Below, piece after piece: positions 7,127 through 16,337 of a stretch of DNA of 64,000 nucleotides; position 1 is the stretch's first letter, and every line of letters begins with the position of its first letter. The notes beneath the pieces were generated by a model. The model did not search any database. It was not told the DNA's origin and saw only the letters and a program-made list of their open reading frames with translations. Both the position numbers and the translations under genes were made by a program. Origin of the DNA: Actinoplanes ianthinogenes (GTDB taxonomy: Bacteria > Actinomycetota > Actinomycetes > Mycobacteriales > Micromonosporaceae). The stretch is from the NCBI RefSeq assembly GCF_018324205.1, contig NZ_AP023356.1, positions 6,387,501 through 6,451,500 on the forward strand. Direction: 5' to 3'.

Positions 7127-7978
7127 ATGAGCGAGGATTGGGCGCCTGCCAACGATGTGGAGAACGCGTTGCTGACGGCGGTCCTGGCCGACGATCGGCA
7201 GTCGTTCTTCCAGCTGGTCTCGGTGGCGGACCTGTTCCTGCCGCAGCTGACCGGGGATCCCGCGGCCGGGCAGCGGTTCCTGACCGTGCACGCCTTCGAG
7301 CACGTCCTGCTGCCGGTCTTCACCTCGGTGCAGGCGCTGGCCGCGCAGTTCGGGCACGCGGTCGACGGGTACACCGTCACCAACTACGCCGAGCTGCGGC
7401 GCAAGTGGCCGCACCCGGAGTGGCGGCTGGCGATCGACCCGGGCACCCCGCTGGCGGCGTTCCTGCCGGTGGAGGACCTGGCCGAGGCGGCGGTGGGCGA
7501 TCTGCGCGTGCCGACCCTCGCCGAGGTGGCCGCGGAGGCCGCCGAGGATCTCGGCGCCGAGGACGACATGTGGGCCCGGCATCAGGCGGCGGGCGCCTAT
7601 CCGGAGGACGACGCCACCGCGATGCGGCTCGCCGCCGAGGCCGGGGACGTGTACGGCTACGTGGACCGGCTGCTGGACAGCACGGTGCTGATCCCGACGA
7701 CCCGCCCGGCCGAGCCGGAGGAGATCGCCGAGCCGGACTTCCCCTGGTCACCCGGCCCGGATCGGATGATCGAGGTGTTCACCAGCGCGGAGTCGCTCGC
7801 GGCGAGCCACCCGGAGCCGATCGTGGTGACCGAGGTGCCGTTCGCGCTGGCGCTCGCGGTCTGGCCGGAGGACCACGGGGTCTCGGTCGACCCGGACGGC
7901 GCCTCCGGCTTCGAGGTCTCCGCCGACCAGGTGCCCGTGCTGCTGACCTTCGAGCCGGAGCCGCCGAGCCGCGACTGA
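7127..7978 (+). CDS. SseB-like protein
   Basis: ATG 7127 has GGAGGT six bases upstream, so upstream in-frame starts were dropped. The 283-residue protein begins with ENALLTAVLADDRQSFFQLV and continues with a strand/helix pattern ending in VDGYTVTNYAELRRKW and IDPGTPLAAFLP, which resembles the SseB N-terminal domain. The middle (about 130-200) is acidic and the C-terminal part is a second small alpha/beta region. SseB-type domains are common in actinobacteria, often beside secretion or toxin-immunity genes, and their biochemical role is not settled. It is the last gene of the island before mycP, ending 34 nt before it. Confidence 0.5.
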   Translation: MSEDWAPANDVENALLTAVLADDRQSFFQLVSVADLFLPQLTGDPAAGQRFLTVHAFEHVLLPVFTSVQALAAQFGHAVDGYTVTNYAELRRKWPHPEWRLAIDPGTPLAAFLPVEDLAEAAVGDLRVPTLAEVAAEAAEDLGAEDDMWARHQAAGAYPEDDATAMRLAAEAGDVYGYVDRLLDSTVLIPTTRPAEPEEIAEPDFPWSPGPDRMIEVFTSAESLAASHPEPIVVTEVPFALALAVWPEDHGVSVDPDGASGFEVSADQVPVLLTFEPEPPSRD

Positions 7979-7984
7979 CTGCCG

Positions 7985-8012
7985 TGCGGATCGACGGGCA
8001 TATCATCGGTGC
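7985..8012 (+). promoter_or_regulatory. leaderless promoter of mycP
   Basis: GCATATCATCG at 7998-8008 contains TATCAT (8001-8006), six bases before GTG 8013. The box is identical to that in front of the short zinc-ribbon gene (2265-2275), including the following GTGTTA. No ribosome binding site is present. Confidence 0.65.
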
Positions 8013-9254
8013 GTGTTATCGACCATGACGCGCTCAGTCGCGCGCGCTGCGGCCGTCGCCCTGCTCGCGGTCATGGCGCCGGGTGGGTTCGGGCCCGCCC
8101 CCGCGCACGCCGCCGAGTGCGCGCAGGCCGGCCAGGTCAGCGGGGACACCGCTTGGCCCCGCCAGATGCTCGCGATGGACGCGATCGGCCGGTTCAGCCG
8201 GGGTGGCGGCGTCGAGGTCGCGGTTCTCTCCACCGGCGTCCAGGCCAGCAACCCGCAGCTCGACGGCCGGGTGTTCTCCGGCGTCGACGCGGTCGCCCAG
8301 CGCGGCACGGCGAACACCGACTGCACCGGCACCGGGACCCAGGTGGCCGGGGTGATCGCCGCCGAGCCGGCCGACGGCAGCCCGGTCGTCGGTCTGGCGT
8401 ACCGGGCGACCGTGCTGCCGATCCGGGTGGTTCCGGACAACTCGTCGGCGCAGGCCGCGGCCACGCCCGGGTCGATCGGCCGGGGCATCGAGCTGGCCTT
8501 GCAGAACGGCGCCCAGGTGATCGTGGTGGCCTGCGCGGTCTACCAGGACGGGCAGCGGATGCGCTCGGCGGTCGCGTCGGCGATCGCCCAGGACGTGCCG
8601 GTGATCGCGGCGGTGGGGGATCTCGGCTCGGCGGAGGACAAGAACCCGACGCCGTACCCGGCCGCCTACGACGGGGTGATCGGGGTCGGCGCGATCGACC
8701 GGAGCGGTCAGATCTACACCAAGTCCCAGCACGGGGACTACGTCGACCTGGTCGCTCCCGGGGTGGCCGTGCCCACCCTCCAGGGCGGCGGTGCCGCCGA
8801 GGCGGACGGCACCGCGCTGGCCGCCGGCTACGTCGGCGCGGCCGCCGCGCTGATCCGCAACCGGTCCGGGAAGATGCCGGTCGCCGACCTGACCCGGCTG
8901 CTCACCGCGTCGGCCAGCCCGGCCGTCGCCGGGGACGCGTTCGGCGCCGGCGTGGTCAACCCGTACGCCGCGATCACCGGGCAGATCAGCACGAAGCGGG
9001 AGCGGGCCCTGCCGGCGATGTCCGCGCCGGCCGCCGAGCGCACCGGCGCCGAGCAGCGGCGCCGGGTGGCCGCCTACACCGGCGCGATCATCGCGGCCGT
9101 CGCGGTGGTGGCGGTGCTGATGGTGACCGCGGCGATCCGGCGCAGCCGGCGGCAGCACTGGCGGCCCGCGACGGCGCCGCCGCTGCCCGAGTACGACGAG
9201 CCGGTCGAGCCCGGCCCGCCGGTCATGCTGCTGGAGCAGCCCGGCCCTAATTGA
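8013..9254 (+). CDS. mycP: MycP mycosin, catalytic residues lost
   Basis: Type VII secretion subtilisin-like mycosin of 413 residues. It has a signal peptide (residues 1-35), a subtilase domain (about 40-325), a cytosol-facing TM anchor (about 350-375) and a short tail. The fold is intact but the active site is not. The Asp motif reads VAVLSTGV (Ser73 for Asp), the His motif reads GTGTQVAG (Thr107 for His) and the Ser motif reads GTALAAGY (Ala268 for Ser). The oxyanion Asn of AAAGN is replaced in AAVGD. In mycobacteria MycP is also needed to stabilise the ESX membrane complex independently of proteolysis, so a structural role is plausible. GTG 8013 was chosen because of the -10 box; ATG 8025 is the alternative. 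The 3' end overlaps convergent eccB by 8 nt. Confidence 0.85.
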   Translation: MLSTMTRSVARAAAVALLAVMAPGGFGPAPAHAAECAQAGQVSGDTAWPRQMLAMDAIGRFSRGGGVEVAVLSTGVQASNPQLDGRVFSGVDAVAQRGTANTDCTGTGTQVAGVIAAEPADGSPVVGLAYRATVLPIRVVPDNSSAQAAATPGSIGRGIELALQNGAQVIVVACAVYQDGQRMRSAVASAIAQDVPVIAAVGDLGSAEDKNPTPYPAAYDGVIGVGAIDRSGQIYTKSQHGDYVDLVAPGVAVPTLQGGGAAEADGTALAAGYVGAAAALIRNRSGKMPVADLTRLLTASASPAVAGDAFGAGVVNPYAAITGQISTKRERALPAMSAPAAERTGAEQRRRVAAYTGAIIAAVAVVAVLMVTAAIRRSRRQHWRPATAPPLPEYDEPVEPGPPVMLLEQPGPN

Positions 9255-10617
9255 CCGGGGAGACCGGCTTCACCGCCGCGGCGGGGTCCAGCGTGACTCC
9301 CTGCGGGATGCTGTCCACCAGCGCGGTCGGCACCTCGGTCGCCGCGGTCGGGGCGTAACCGAGCCGGCTGAGCGCGTCCGCGCTCGGCACCGGATGCCGC
9401 ACCCCGAGGTCGGTCACCACCTGGTAGCCGCCCGAACCCGGCACTTTCACCAGGGCGAACCGGCCGGCCGGCACCAGCACCGCGTCGGCCAGCGCCTTGC
9501 CGCCCGGGGTGCTGCCGGCGGTCGGCACCGCCGAGGCGAGACCGGCGGCCTGACCGCCGTAGGTGATCGTCGGCGCCTTGGCCGCCGCGCGGGTGATCGC
9601 GCACGCGGTGGTGCCGGCCGCGATCGTCACCAGTTGCGGCGGGTCTTTCGGCGGCTGCGCGTCGGCCGGCCCGTTGTTCTGCTTGAGCAGCGGGAAGAAC
9701 GGGGCGATCACGCTGTTGTCCACGATCCGCGGCTCGGCCGGGAACTTGGCCTTCAGCACCGCCTGCTGGAGCGCGGTGATCGGCAGCAGACCCTCGTCCA
9801 GGATCAGGTAGTACTGCTTGTCGCCGGTCCCGGTCTCGACGGTCAGCACCTGCCCGTTGACGAAGCCGGTCACCCGGTCCGAGCGGGCCCCGCGGTTCTC
9901 CACCTGGAGGGGCTCGATGTCGGCGCCGGCCGGCAGCGCGTTCAGCCAGGCGGTGCTCACCTCGGTGACGTCCACCGCGCCGAACAGCGCCGGCACCGTG
10001 GTCTGCGCGTCGTCGATCCGGTGCTTGAAGCCGTGCCAGACCAGCTGCGCGTCCCGGTCGGTGCCGTCGGTCACCAGCAGGCCGTTGTCGCCGAGCAGGG
10101 TGCCGGCCGGGCCGGTCTGGGCGATCAGCAGCGCGGCGGCCGGGTCGTCGCCCGGCACCGCGCACATCGTCCAGGGCAGGCCGACCTGCTGGTCGCCCGC
10201 GGGCAGCGAGGCGGGCGCGTTCGGGATGCCGATGGTGACGCCGCGCGGGGTGTCGGCCAGTGCCTTGGCCGCGACCCGGTAGACCTGCGGGTTCGGCCGG
10301 CCGGCGGCCAGCTTGGCCGAGGTGAAGTTGAGTGCCGGGTTGAGCCGGCCCTGCACGTAGACGAAGCTGGCGCCGGTCTCCTTCTCGACCACGACCGTGC
10401 CGTCGGCTTTCCACGCGTCGGTGCCGACGTTCGTGAGAATGCCGTAGATGCCGAATCCGGCGGCGATCAGCACCGCCACCATCAGGCCGCCGAACAGCGC
10501 GCCGATGCCGCGCCGCAGCGGGGACTGCGCCGGGTCGGTCTCCCGCATCACGAAGGCGGAGATCACCCGCTGGTTCAAGAATTGGTACGACTGGAGCTGG
10601 TCACGCCGGGAAGCCAC
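9247..10617 (-). CDS. eccB: type VII secretion protein EccB
   Basis: EccB of 456 residues, a usual family length. The N-terminus ASRRDQLQSYQFLNQRV is the family signature; it is cytosolic and followed by a single TM at about residues 38-60. The remainder is the extracytoplasmic repeat domain, including a segment with YLILDEGLLPI and CAITRAAAK. EccB sits in the ESX inner-membrane core with EccC, EccD and EccE. GTG 10617 lies only 6 nt after the stop of eccD, so eccD-eccB form an operon. The gene ends in an 8-nt convergent overlap with mycP. There are no defects in the reading frame. Confidence 0.93.
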   Translation of the reverse strand: MASRRDQLQSYQFLNQRVISAFVMRETDPAQSPLRRGIGALFGGLMVAVLIAAGFGIYGILTNVGTDAWKADGTVVVEKETGASFVYVQGRLNPALNFTSAKLAAGRPNPQVYRVAAKALADTPRGVTIGIPNAPASLPAGDQQVGLPWTMCAVPGDDPAAALLIAQTGPAGTLLGDNGLLVTDGTDRDAQLVWHGFKHRIDDAQTTVPALFGAVDVTEVSTAWLNALPAGADIEPLQVENRGARSDRVTGFVNGQVLTVETGTGDKQYYLILDEGLLPITALQQAVLKAKFPAEPRIVDNSVIAPFFPLLKQNNGPADAQPPKDPPQLVTIAAGTTACAITRAAAKAPTITYGGQAAGLASAVPTAGSTPGGKALADAVLVPAGRFALVKVPGSGGYQVVTDLGVRHPVPSADALSRLGYAPTAATEVPTALVDSIPQGVTLDPAAAVKPVSPVN

Positions 10618-10623
10618 GCCGGA

Positions 10624-12027
10624 TCACCCGCCGATCGAGGAGAACAGCCCGCGGATGTCGTCGAAGACGCCCATCACCGCGCAGGCCAGCGGGATCAGCG
10701 CCATGATCGACAGCACGTCCAGCAGGTCGGCGGCGCGGCCCAGGTAGGGCGAGGGCTGGCGCTGGCTGTAGACCACCGCGGTGTAGAGCGCGAGGCCGCC
10801 GGCCACCGCGGCGGCGGCCAGCAGCACCAGGCCGGGGATCACGTCGTTGTGCACCGCGCCGACGCCCAGCACGGCCAGGCCGGCCACCCCGGCCACCAGC
10901 AGCGGGCCGCGCTGCTGCGGTGTCGCCAGCAGCCGGGAGCGCAGCATCAGGGCGGCGACCGCGGCGACGATCAGGAGCATCGCCGACGTGCTCGGGTGCG
11001 ACCACCCCAGGAAGACGATCGCCACGACGCTGCTGAACGCGGCGGCCAGCAGCAGCCCGGTGAGCACCTCGTCGGCCCGCACCACGGCGGCGAACACGTC
11101 CGCCCGGCGCGGCATCGGCTTGTCCTTGAGGATCTCCTCGGCCCGGCTGGGCAGCTCGGGGAACGGCAGCCGGCCGATCCAGCTGGCCAGCACCGGATAG
11201 CCGGGGAGCAGCCCGATCGCGGCGGTCAGCGCCACCGCGGCGGCGCCGTCCGAGGACACCCCGCCGAGCGTGAGCAGCGCGGCCAGCAGGCCGGTCAGGG
11301 CGACCGAGACGCCGGCCACGAAGAGCCGCGGCAGGCCGGCCACCCCGGTGTGCCCGAGCACGCTGAACACCAGCAGCACCGCGGAGCCGAGCAGCAGGGC
11401 CGGGGCGCCGATGTCGAGAACCTCGGCGCCGGTCTCGGCGAGCAGCCAGGCGCCGCCGAAGAACGCGTAGGGCAGGCCGCTGGCGGCGACCACGCCGCCG
11501 GCGGCCGCGTCGGTGAACGCCCGGGACAGCAGGATGCCGACCACGGCCAGCCCGAGGGCCACGGCCAGCGCGACGATCGCCGCGGTCTGCCGGGCCGGGC
11601 CGCCGTAGGCCAGACCGTAGAGGCCGACCAGCAGCGCGACCGCGAAGATCGCCAAGCCGCAGCGGCGGGTGGCGGCGGCGCCCCAGGACCGCCCGGCGCG
11701 CCGGGCGCCGCTGGCGATCACCTCGACGACGTCGTCATAGGCCAGCTCGGGCCAGTCCTCGCGGGCCGGCTTGAGATGCAGCAGCTCCCCGTCCCGGACA
11801 CCCTGGGCGGCCAGGTTGCGGTGCGGCTCCAGGGCGGCGCCGGTGGCCCGGCGCAGCACCCAGCCACCGTGCCGCTCGGTCGGCTCGCCCAGCGCGCCCT
11901 CGGCGTGCCGCAACAGGTGCGGCAACAGCTCGCCCACCAGCATGTTGTCCGGCAGGGCGATGTCCATCCGGCGGGTCGGCGCGGCGATCGTCACCCGGGC
12001 CAGACTCGGGCCACCCGGTGCGGTCAC
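10624..12027 (-). CDS. eccD: type VII secretion protein EccD
   Basis: EccD forms the polytopic channel-like part of the ESX core. The frame is open to 12171, but GTG 12027 is preceded by AGGAGGT and matches the family N-terminus, giving 467 residues. Residues 1-90 are a ubiquitin-like cytosolic domain (LARVTIAAPTRRMDIALPD). About 11 TM helices follow from residue 125 on. Genes of this family usually encode 450-510 residues. It is divergent from eccC across a 146-nt promoter region and co-transcribed with eccB. Confidence 0.93.
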   Translation of the reverse strand: MTAPGGPSLARVTIAAPTRRMDIALPDNMLVGELLPHLLRHAEGALGEPTERHGGWVLRRATGAALEPHRNLAAQGVRDGELLHLKPAREDWPELAYDDVVEVIASGARRAGRSWGAAATRRCGLAIFAVALLVGLYGLAYGGPARQTAAIVALAVALGLAVVGILLSRAFTDAAAGGVVAASGLPYAFFGGAWLLAETGAEVLDIGAPALLLGSAVLLVFSVLGHTGVAGLPRLFVAGVSVALTGLLAALLTLGGVSSDGAAAVALTAAIGLLPGYPVLASWIGRLPFPELPSRAEEILKDKPMPRRADVFAAVVRADEVLTGLLLAAAFSSVVAIVFLGWSHPSTSAMLLIVAAVAALMLRSRLLATPQQRGPLLVAGVAGLAVLGVGAVHNDVIPGLVLLAAAAVAGGLALYTAVVYSQRQPSPYLGRAADLLDVLSIMALIPLACAVMGVFDDIRGLFSSIGG

Positions 12028-12173
12028 GCGGTCACCTCCTGCTGTGCCTTCAGTGCCACACAAACTAGCAGGCCCGCTCCGTCGGGATTCGCCCCGGCGA
12101 ATGCCTTCCGGGGCTTCGCTGTCGGGGGTGACGGCTAAGATGAGCGGCAATACGGACCAGGGGAGAGCCAAGC
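12028..12173. promoter_or_regulatory. divergent eccD/eccC promoter region
   Basis: On the minus strand TAGTTT (12062-12067) could serve as the -10 of eccD, about 30 nt before its AGGAGGT site. On the plus strand TAAGAT (12136-12141) could be the -10 of eccC, followed by an AGGGGAGAG ribosome binding site. The two promoters would allow the oppositely oriented core genes to be regulated from one segment. The assignment is by eye only. Confidence 0.4.
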
Positions 12174-15100
12174 GTGACCGTCACCATCGTCAAGCGCCCC
12201 CCGCGCCGCCCGGCGCCGCTGATGCCCTCCGGCGAGGTGCTGCTCGACCCGCCGCCCGAGGTGCCGTCGGCCGCCGCCAAGGGCTGGACCCGGATGCTCA
12301 TGGTGCTGCCGATGGGCGCCGGCGCGGCGGCGATGGGCCTGATGATGAGCCGGCAGGGCGGCGGCCCGCTGACCTACGTCGCCGGCGCGATGTACGGGGT
12401 GTCCATCCTCGGCATGATCGCGATGATGGCGACCAACACCTCGGGCCCCGGCAAGCGCGAGATGATCGAGTCCCGCCGGCAGTATCTGCGGCACCTCTCC
12501 CAGCTCCGCGCCCAGCTGCGGAACACGATCCGTCAGCAGCGCGAGGCGCTCTATTACCGCAATCCCGACCCGGCCACCCTCTGGACCTTCGCCGACAGCG
12601 GCCGGCTCTGGGAGCGGCGCCGGGGCGACGCCGACTTCACCGTGGTCCGGATCGCGGTCGGCGTGCAGGAGGTGGCGACCCGCCTGATCCCGCCGCAGAC
12701 CCGCCCGGTCGACGAGCTGGAGCCGCTCTGCGCGATGGCGCTGCGCAAGTTCGTCAACACCTACTCGGTCGTTCCCGACCTGCCGGTCTCGGTCGCGCTG
12801 CGCGACTTCTCGCACATCTATCTGCGCGGCGCCGACCACGCGGTGCACGACTTCACCCGTGCCCTGGTCGCCCAGATCGCCACCTTCCACGCCCCCGACG
12901 ACCTGCGCATCGGCGTCTGCGTGCCGGACCACCAGCGGCCCTGGTGGGAGTGGGCGAAATGGCTGCCGCACGCCCAGCACCCGGACAAGACCGACGCGGT
13001 CGGCCCGGTCCGGCTGGTCGCGCCCAGCGTCCCGGCGCTCGAGGCGATGCTCGACGACGTGCTGGTCAACCGGTCCCGGTTCGACCCGTCCGGCCCGCCG
13101 CCCGGCGGCCCGCACGTGGTGGTGATCATCGACGGCGGCTCGACGGCCGGCTCCGACCACCTGATGACCGAGGGCGGCGTCGCCGGGGTCACCATCCTCG
13201 ACCTGTCCGTCCCGCCGCCCCGGCTGCTCGACGACAGCTCGGTGGTCCTTCAGATCGCTCCGGACGGGACCATCACCGGCGTCACCATGGACGGCTCCAC
13301 CGAGGTGGGCAAGGCGGACGGGCTCGCGCTGGCCGACATGGAGGTGCTCTCCCGCGAGCTGGCGCCGCTGCGGCTGTCCGCCGCGACCTTCGGCGATCAG
13401 CCCGCCATCTCGCAGGACATGGGCCTGGCCGAGCTGCTCGAGCAGGACGACCCCTACCAGGTCGACCTGGAGACGCTCTGGGCCGGTCGGCCGAACCGGG
13501 ACCGGCTGCGGGTGCCGATCGGCATCGGCGTCGACGGCCGCCCGATCGAGCTGGACCTCAAGGAGTCGGCGCAGGACGGCATGGGCCCGCACGGCCTGCT
13601 GATCGGCGCCACCGGCTCCGGCAAGTCGGAGCTGCTGCGCACCCTGGTGGTGGCGCTGGCGCTCACCCACAACCCGGAGATCCTCAACTTCGTGCTGGTC
13701 GACTACAAGGGCGGCGCGACCTTCGCCTCGCTCGACCGGCTGCCGCACACCGCCGCGATGATCACCAACCTCCAGGACGAGCAGCCCCTGGTCGACCGGA
13801 TGCTCGGCGCCATCCAGGGTGAGCTCACCCGCCGCCAGGAGCTGCTGCGCAAAGCCGGCAACTACGCCTCGGCCCGGGACTACGAGCGGGCCCGCGCGGC
13901 CGGGGTGCCGCTGGCCCCGCTGCCCAGCCTGGTCCTGATCGTCGACGAGTTCTCCGAGCTGCTCGCCGACCGCCCCGACTTCATCGACATGTTCGTCCAG
14001 ATCGGCCGGGTGGGCCGGTCGCTCGGCATCCACCTGCTGCTCGCCTCGCAGAAACTGGACGAGGGCCGGCTGCGCGGGCTGGAGTCCCATTTGTCGTACC
14101 GGATCGGTCTGCGCACCTTCTCCTCGATGGAGAGCCGCGCGGTCCTCGGCGTGCCGGACGCCTACGAGCTGCCGCACCACCCCGGCCACGGCTATCTGCG
14201 GGCCGGCACCGACGGCCTGGTCCGGCTCAAGGCGGCTTACGTGTCGGGCGCGGTCCGCAAGGAGGGCACCGTCGCCGCCGGCGGCACCCGGGCGGGCAGC
14301 CCGATCCGCGAGTTCAGCACCTACTACTCGGCCCCGCTCCACGAGGAGCGCCCGGAGGCGGCCGAGACCGGCCAGGAGGTCGAGGAGAAGGTTCAGGGCG
14401 ACACCCTGATGGACGTGCTGGCCCGGCAGATGGAGGGTCGCGGCACCCCGGCGCACGAGGTGTGGCTGCCCCCGCTGGACAAGGCGCCCACCCTCGGCCA
14501 GATGCTCCCGCCGGTGATCTCGATGCCGGACCGCGGCCTCACGGTCGACGCGGCGGAGCGGTTCGGCACCCTGCACGCCCTGGTCGGCATCATCGACAAG
14601 CCGTTCGACCAGCGCCGCGACCCGATGTGGCTGGACCTCTCCGGCGCGGCCGGCAACCTGCTGGTGGTCGGCGGCTCCCAGTCCGGCAAGTCGAACCTGC
14701 TGCGCACGCTGATCACCAGCCTGTCGCTCGTGCACACCCCGCGTGAGGTGCAGTTCTACGGCCTCGACTTCGGTGGTGGCCCGCTCAGCGCGCTCACCGA
14801 CCTGCCGCACGTCGGCGGCGTCGCCACCCGTCGCGACGTGGACCGGGTGCGCCGGACGATCGCCGAGGTGCACGGGCTGATGCGGATCCGCGAGGACCTG
14901 TTCGCCCAGCAGAACGTGGAGGGCATGACGGCGTACCGGCGGGCCAAGGCCCAGGGCCGGTTCGCCGAGGACCCGTTCGGCGACGTGTTCCTGGTCATCG
15001 ACGGCTGGTCCACCCTGCGCGCCGAGTTCGAGGACCTGGAGCCCACGGTCAACGAGCTGGCCAACCGGGGTCTCGGCTTCGGCATCCACGTGGTCGCCGC

Positions 15101-16130
15101 GGCGAACCGCTGGATGGACGTGCGCCCGCAGATCCGCGACGTCTTCGGCACCCGGATCGAGCTGCGCCTCGGCGAGCCCACCGACTCGGTGATCAACCGG
15201 CGGGAGGCGGTGAACGTGCCCGAGCAGTCGCCGGGCCACGGTCTCACCCCGGAGGGGCACCACTTCCTCGCCGCGCTGCCCCGCATCGACCGGGAGCAGC
15301 GCGCCGACGACCTCGCCGAGGCGGTCGCCGAGCTGGTCAAACACGCCACCGAGCACTGGAGCGGCCCGCCCGCGCCCAAGGTCCGGTTGCTGCCGCCGGA
15401 GCTGCCGTTCGAGATGCTGCCCGCCGCCCGCGGCCCGGTCGTCCCGATCGGCATCGCCGAAGCCGACCTCCAGCCGGTCTGGCTGGACTTCGATGCCGAG
15501 CCGCACGCGCTGCTCTTCGGTGACATCGAGAGCGGCAAGAGCTCGTTCCTGCGCAGCCTGGCCAAATCGATCGTGGCCGGCAACAGCCCGGCCGAGGCCC
15601 GGGTGCTCTGCGTCGACTTGCGGCGCAGCCTGCTCGGCTGCATCCCGGCCGAGAACACCATCGGTTACGGCACCTCGCACCAGGTCACCGCCGACCTGAT
15701 CAACCAGGTCGTGGTGGTGATGCGGGAACGCCTCCCCGGCCCGGACGTGACCCCGGAGATGCTCGCCAACCGCAGCTGGTGGAAAGGCCCGCAGCTCTAC
15801 GTCCTGGTCGACGACTACGACCTGGTCGCCGCCGCCTCGCAGAACCCGCTGCTGCCCCTGCTGGAGTTCCTCCCGCAGGCCCGCGACATCGGCCTGCACC
15901 TGGTGATCACCCGTCGCATCGGCGGTGCCGCCCGCGCGATGTTCGACCCGGTCATCGGCCGCATCCGCGAGCTGGCCTCGCCCGGCATCATGATGTCCGG
16001 TCCGCGCGAGGAGGGCCCGCTCTTCGGCACGGTCAAACCCCAGGTCCTGCCTCCGGGCCGCGCCTGGATGATCACCCGCCGGCACGGGGCCCGCCTGGTC
16101 CAGCTCGCCTGGACCCCACCGGCCCGCTGA
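12174..16130 (+). CDS. eccC: type VII secretion ATPase EccC (fused EccCa-EccCb)
   Basis: FtsK/SpoIIIE-family motor of the ESX machine, 1318 residues, with both halves in one chain. Two TM helices lie at about residues 40-85, after a basic cytosolic N-terminus. Three ATPase domains follow, with Walker A GATGSGKSE (about 478-486), GGSQSGKSN (833-841) and GDIESGKSS (1116-1124). Walker B of the first is LVLIVDEF; the other two have VFLVIDGW and LYVLVDDYD. All three P-loops are intact. EccC recognises the C-terminal signal of WXG100-type substrates and drives secretion. GTG 12174 has a good ribosome binding site. The gene is divergent from eccD and ends near a strong palindrome at 16182. Confidence 0.95.
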   Translation: MTVTIVKRPPRRPAPLMPSGEVLLDPPPEVPSAAAKGWTRMLMVLPMGAGAAAMGLMMSRQGGGPLTYVAGAMYGVSILGMIAMMATNTSGPGKREMIESRRQYLRHLSQLRAQLRNTIRQQREALYYRNPDPATLWTFADSGRLWERRRGDADFTVVRIAVGVQEVATRLIPPQTRPVDELEPLCAMALRKFVNTYSVVPDLPVSVALRDFSHIYLRGADHAVHDFTRALVAQIATFHAPDDLRIGVCVPDHQRPWWEWAKWLPHAQHPDKTDAVGPVRLVAPSVPALEAMLDDVLVNRSRFDPSGPPPGGPHVVVIIDGGSTAGSDHLMTEGGVAGVTILDLSVPPPRLLDDSSVVLQIAPDGTITGVTMDGSTEVGKADGLALADMEVLSRELAPLRLSAATFGDQPAISQDMGLAELLEQDDPYQVDLETLWAGRPNRDRLRVPIGIGVDGRPIELDLKESAQDGMGPHGLLIGATGSGKSELLRTLVVALALTHNPEILNFVLVDYKGGATFASLDRLPHTAAMITNLQDEQPLVDRMLGAIQGELTRRQELLRKAGNYASARDYERARAAGVPLAPLPSLVLIVDEFSELLADRPDFIDMFVQIGRVGRSLGIHLLLASQKLDEGRLRGLESHLSYRIGLRTFSSMESRAVLGVPDAYELPHHPGHGYLRAGTDGLVRLKAAYVSGAVRKEGTVAAGGTRAGSPIREFSTYYSAPLHEERPEAAETGQEVEEKVQGDTLMDVLARQMEGRGTPAHEVWLPPLDKAPTLGQMLPPVISMPDRGLTVDAAERFGTLHALVGIIDKPFDQRRDPMWLDLSGAAGNLLVVGGSQSGKSNLLRTLITSLSLVHTPREVQFYGLDFGGGPLSALTDLPHVGGVATRRDVDRVRRTIAEVHGLMRIREDLFAQQNVEGMTAYRRAKAQGRFAEDPFGDVFLVIDGWSTLRAEFEDLEPTVNELANRGLGFGIHVVAAANRWMDVRPQIRDVFGTRIELRLGEPTDSVINRREAVNVPEQSPGHGLTPEGHHFLAALPRIDREQRADDLAEAVAELVKHATEHWSGPPAPKVRLLPPELPFEMLPAARGPVVPIGIAEADLQPVWLDFDAEPHALLFGDIESGKSSFLRSLAKSIVAGNSPAEARVLCVDLRRSLLGCIPAENTIGYGTSHQVTADLINQVVVVMRERLPGPDVTPEMLANRSWWKGPQLYVLVDDYDLVAAASQNPLLPLLEFLPQARDIGLHLVITRRIGGAARAMFDPVIGRIRELASPGIMMSGPREEGPLFGTVKPQVLPPGRAWMITRRHGARLVQLAWTPPAR

Positions 16131-16181
16131 CCGCCCTTTCCGCCCTTCCGCCCCTCCGCTTTTCTGCCCTTCCGCTTTCCG

Positions 16182-16205
16182 CCCGGCGAGCGTTCGCTCG
16201 CCGGG
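16182..16205. terminator. perfect palindromic terminator
   Basis: CCCGGCGAGCG and CGCTCGCCGGG form an 11-bp perfect stem separated by TT, between convergent eccC and the hydrolase gene. The flanks are strikingly pyrimidine-rich on the plus strand (repeats of CCGCCCTTCC at 16134-16180). It probably works for both strands. Confidence 0.65.
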
Positions 16206-16337
16206 CCCGCTTCGGCCTTTCTTCCGGTTCGCTTCCCGCTTCCGGTCCGCTGCTTCGTCCGGTTCGCAGTTTTTCGGTACGCGGCTGCTCGCGGCTCGTT
16301 TCCGCCCACGTCCCGGTCACCTGCGCGTCGGCGCCGA

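Noticed and set aside
1211..7978. Known toxin domain in the island proteins
   Set aside because: I looked for nuclease, ADP-ribosyltransferase, TNT and deaminase motifs and recognised none, so no toxin call is made.
9394..12138. 914-codon plus-strand frame over eccB and eccD
   Set aside because: Antisense shadow of two clear ESX genes; low-complexity Arg/Gly/His composition.
12135..16085. Long open frame (1316 codons) antisense to eccC
   Set aside because: It is a GC-rich mirror frame; it has Arg/Gln/His-rich nonsense composition and no motifs, while eccC shows all three P-loops.
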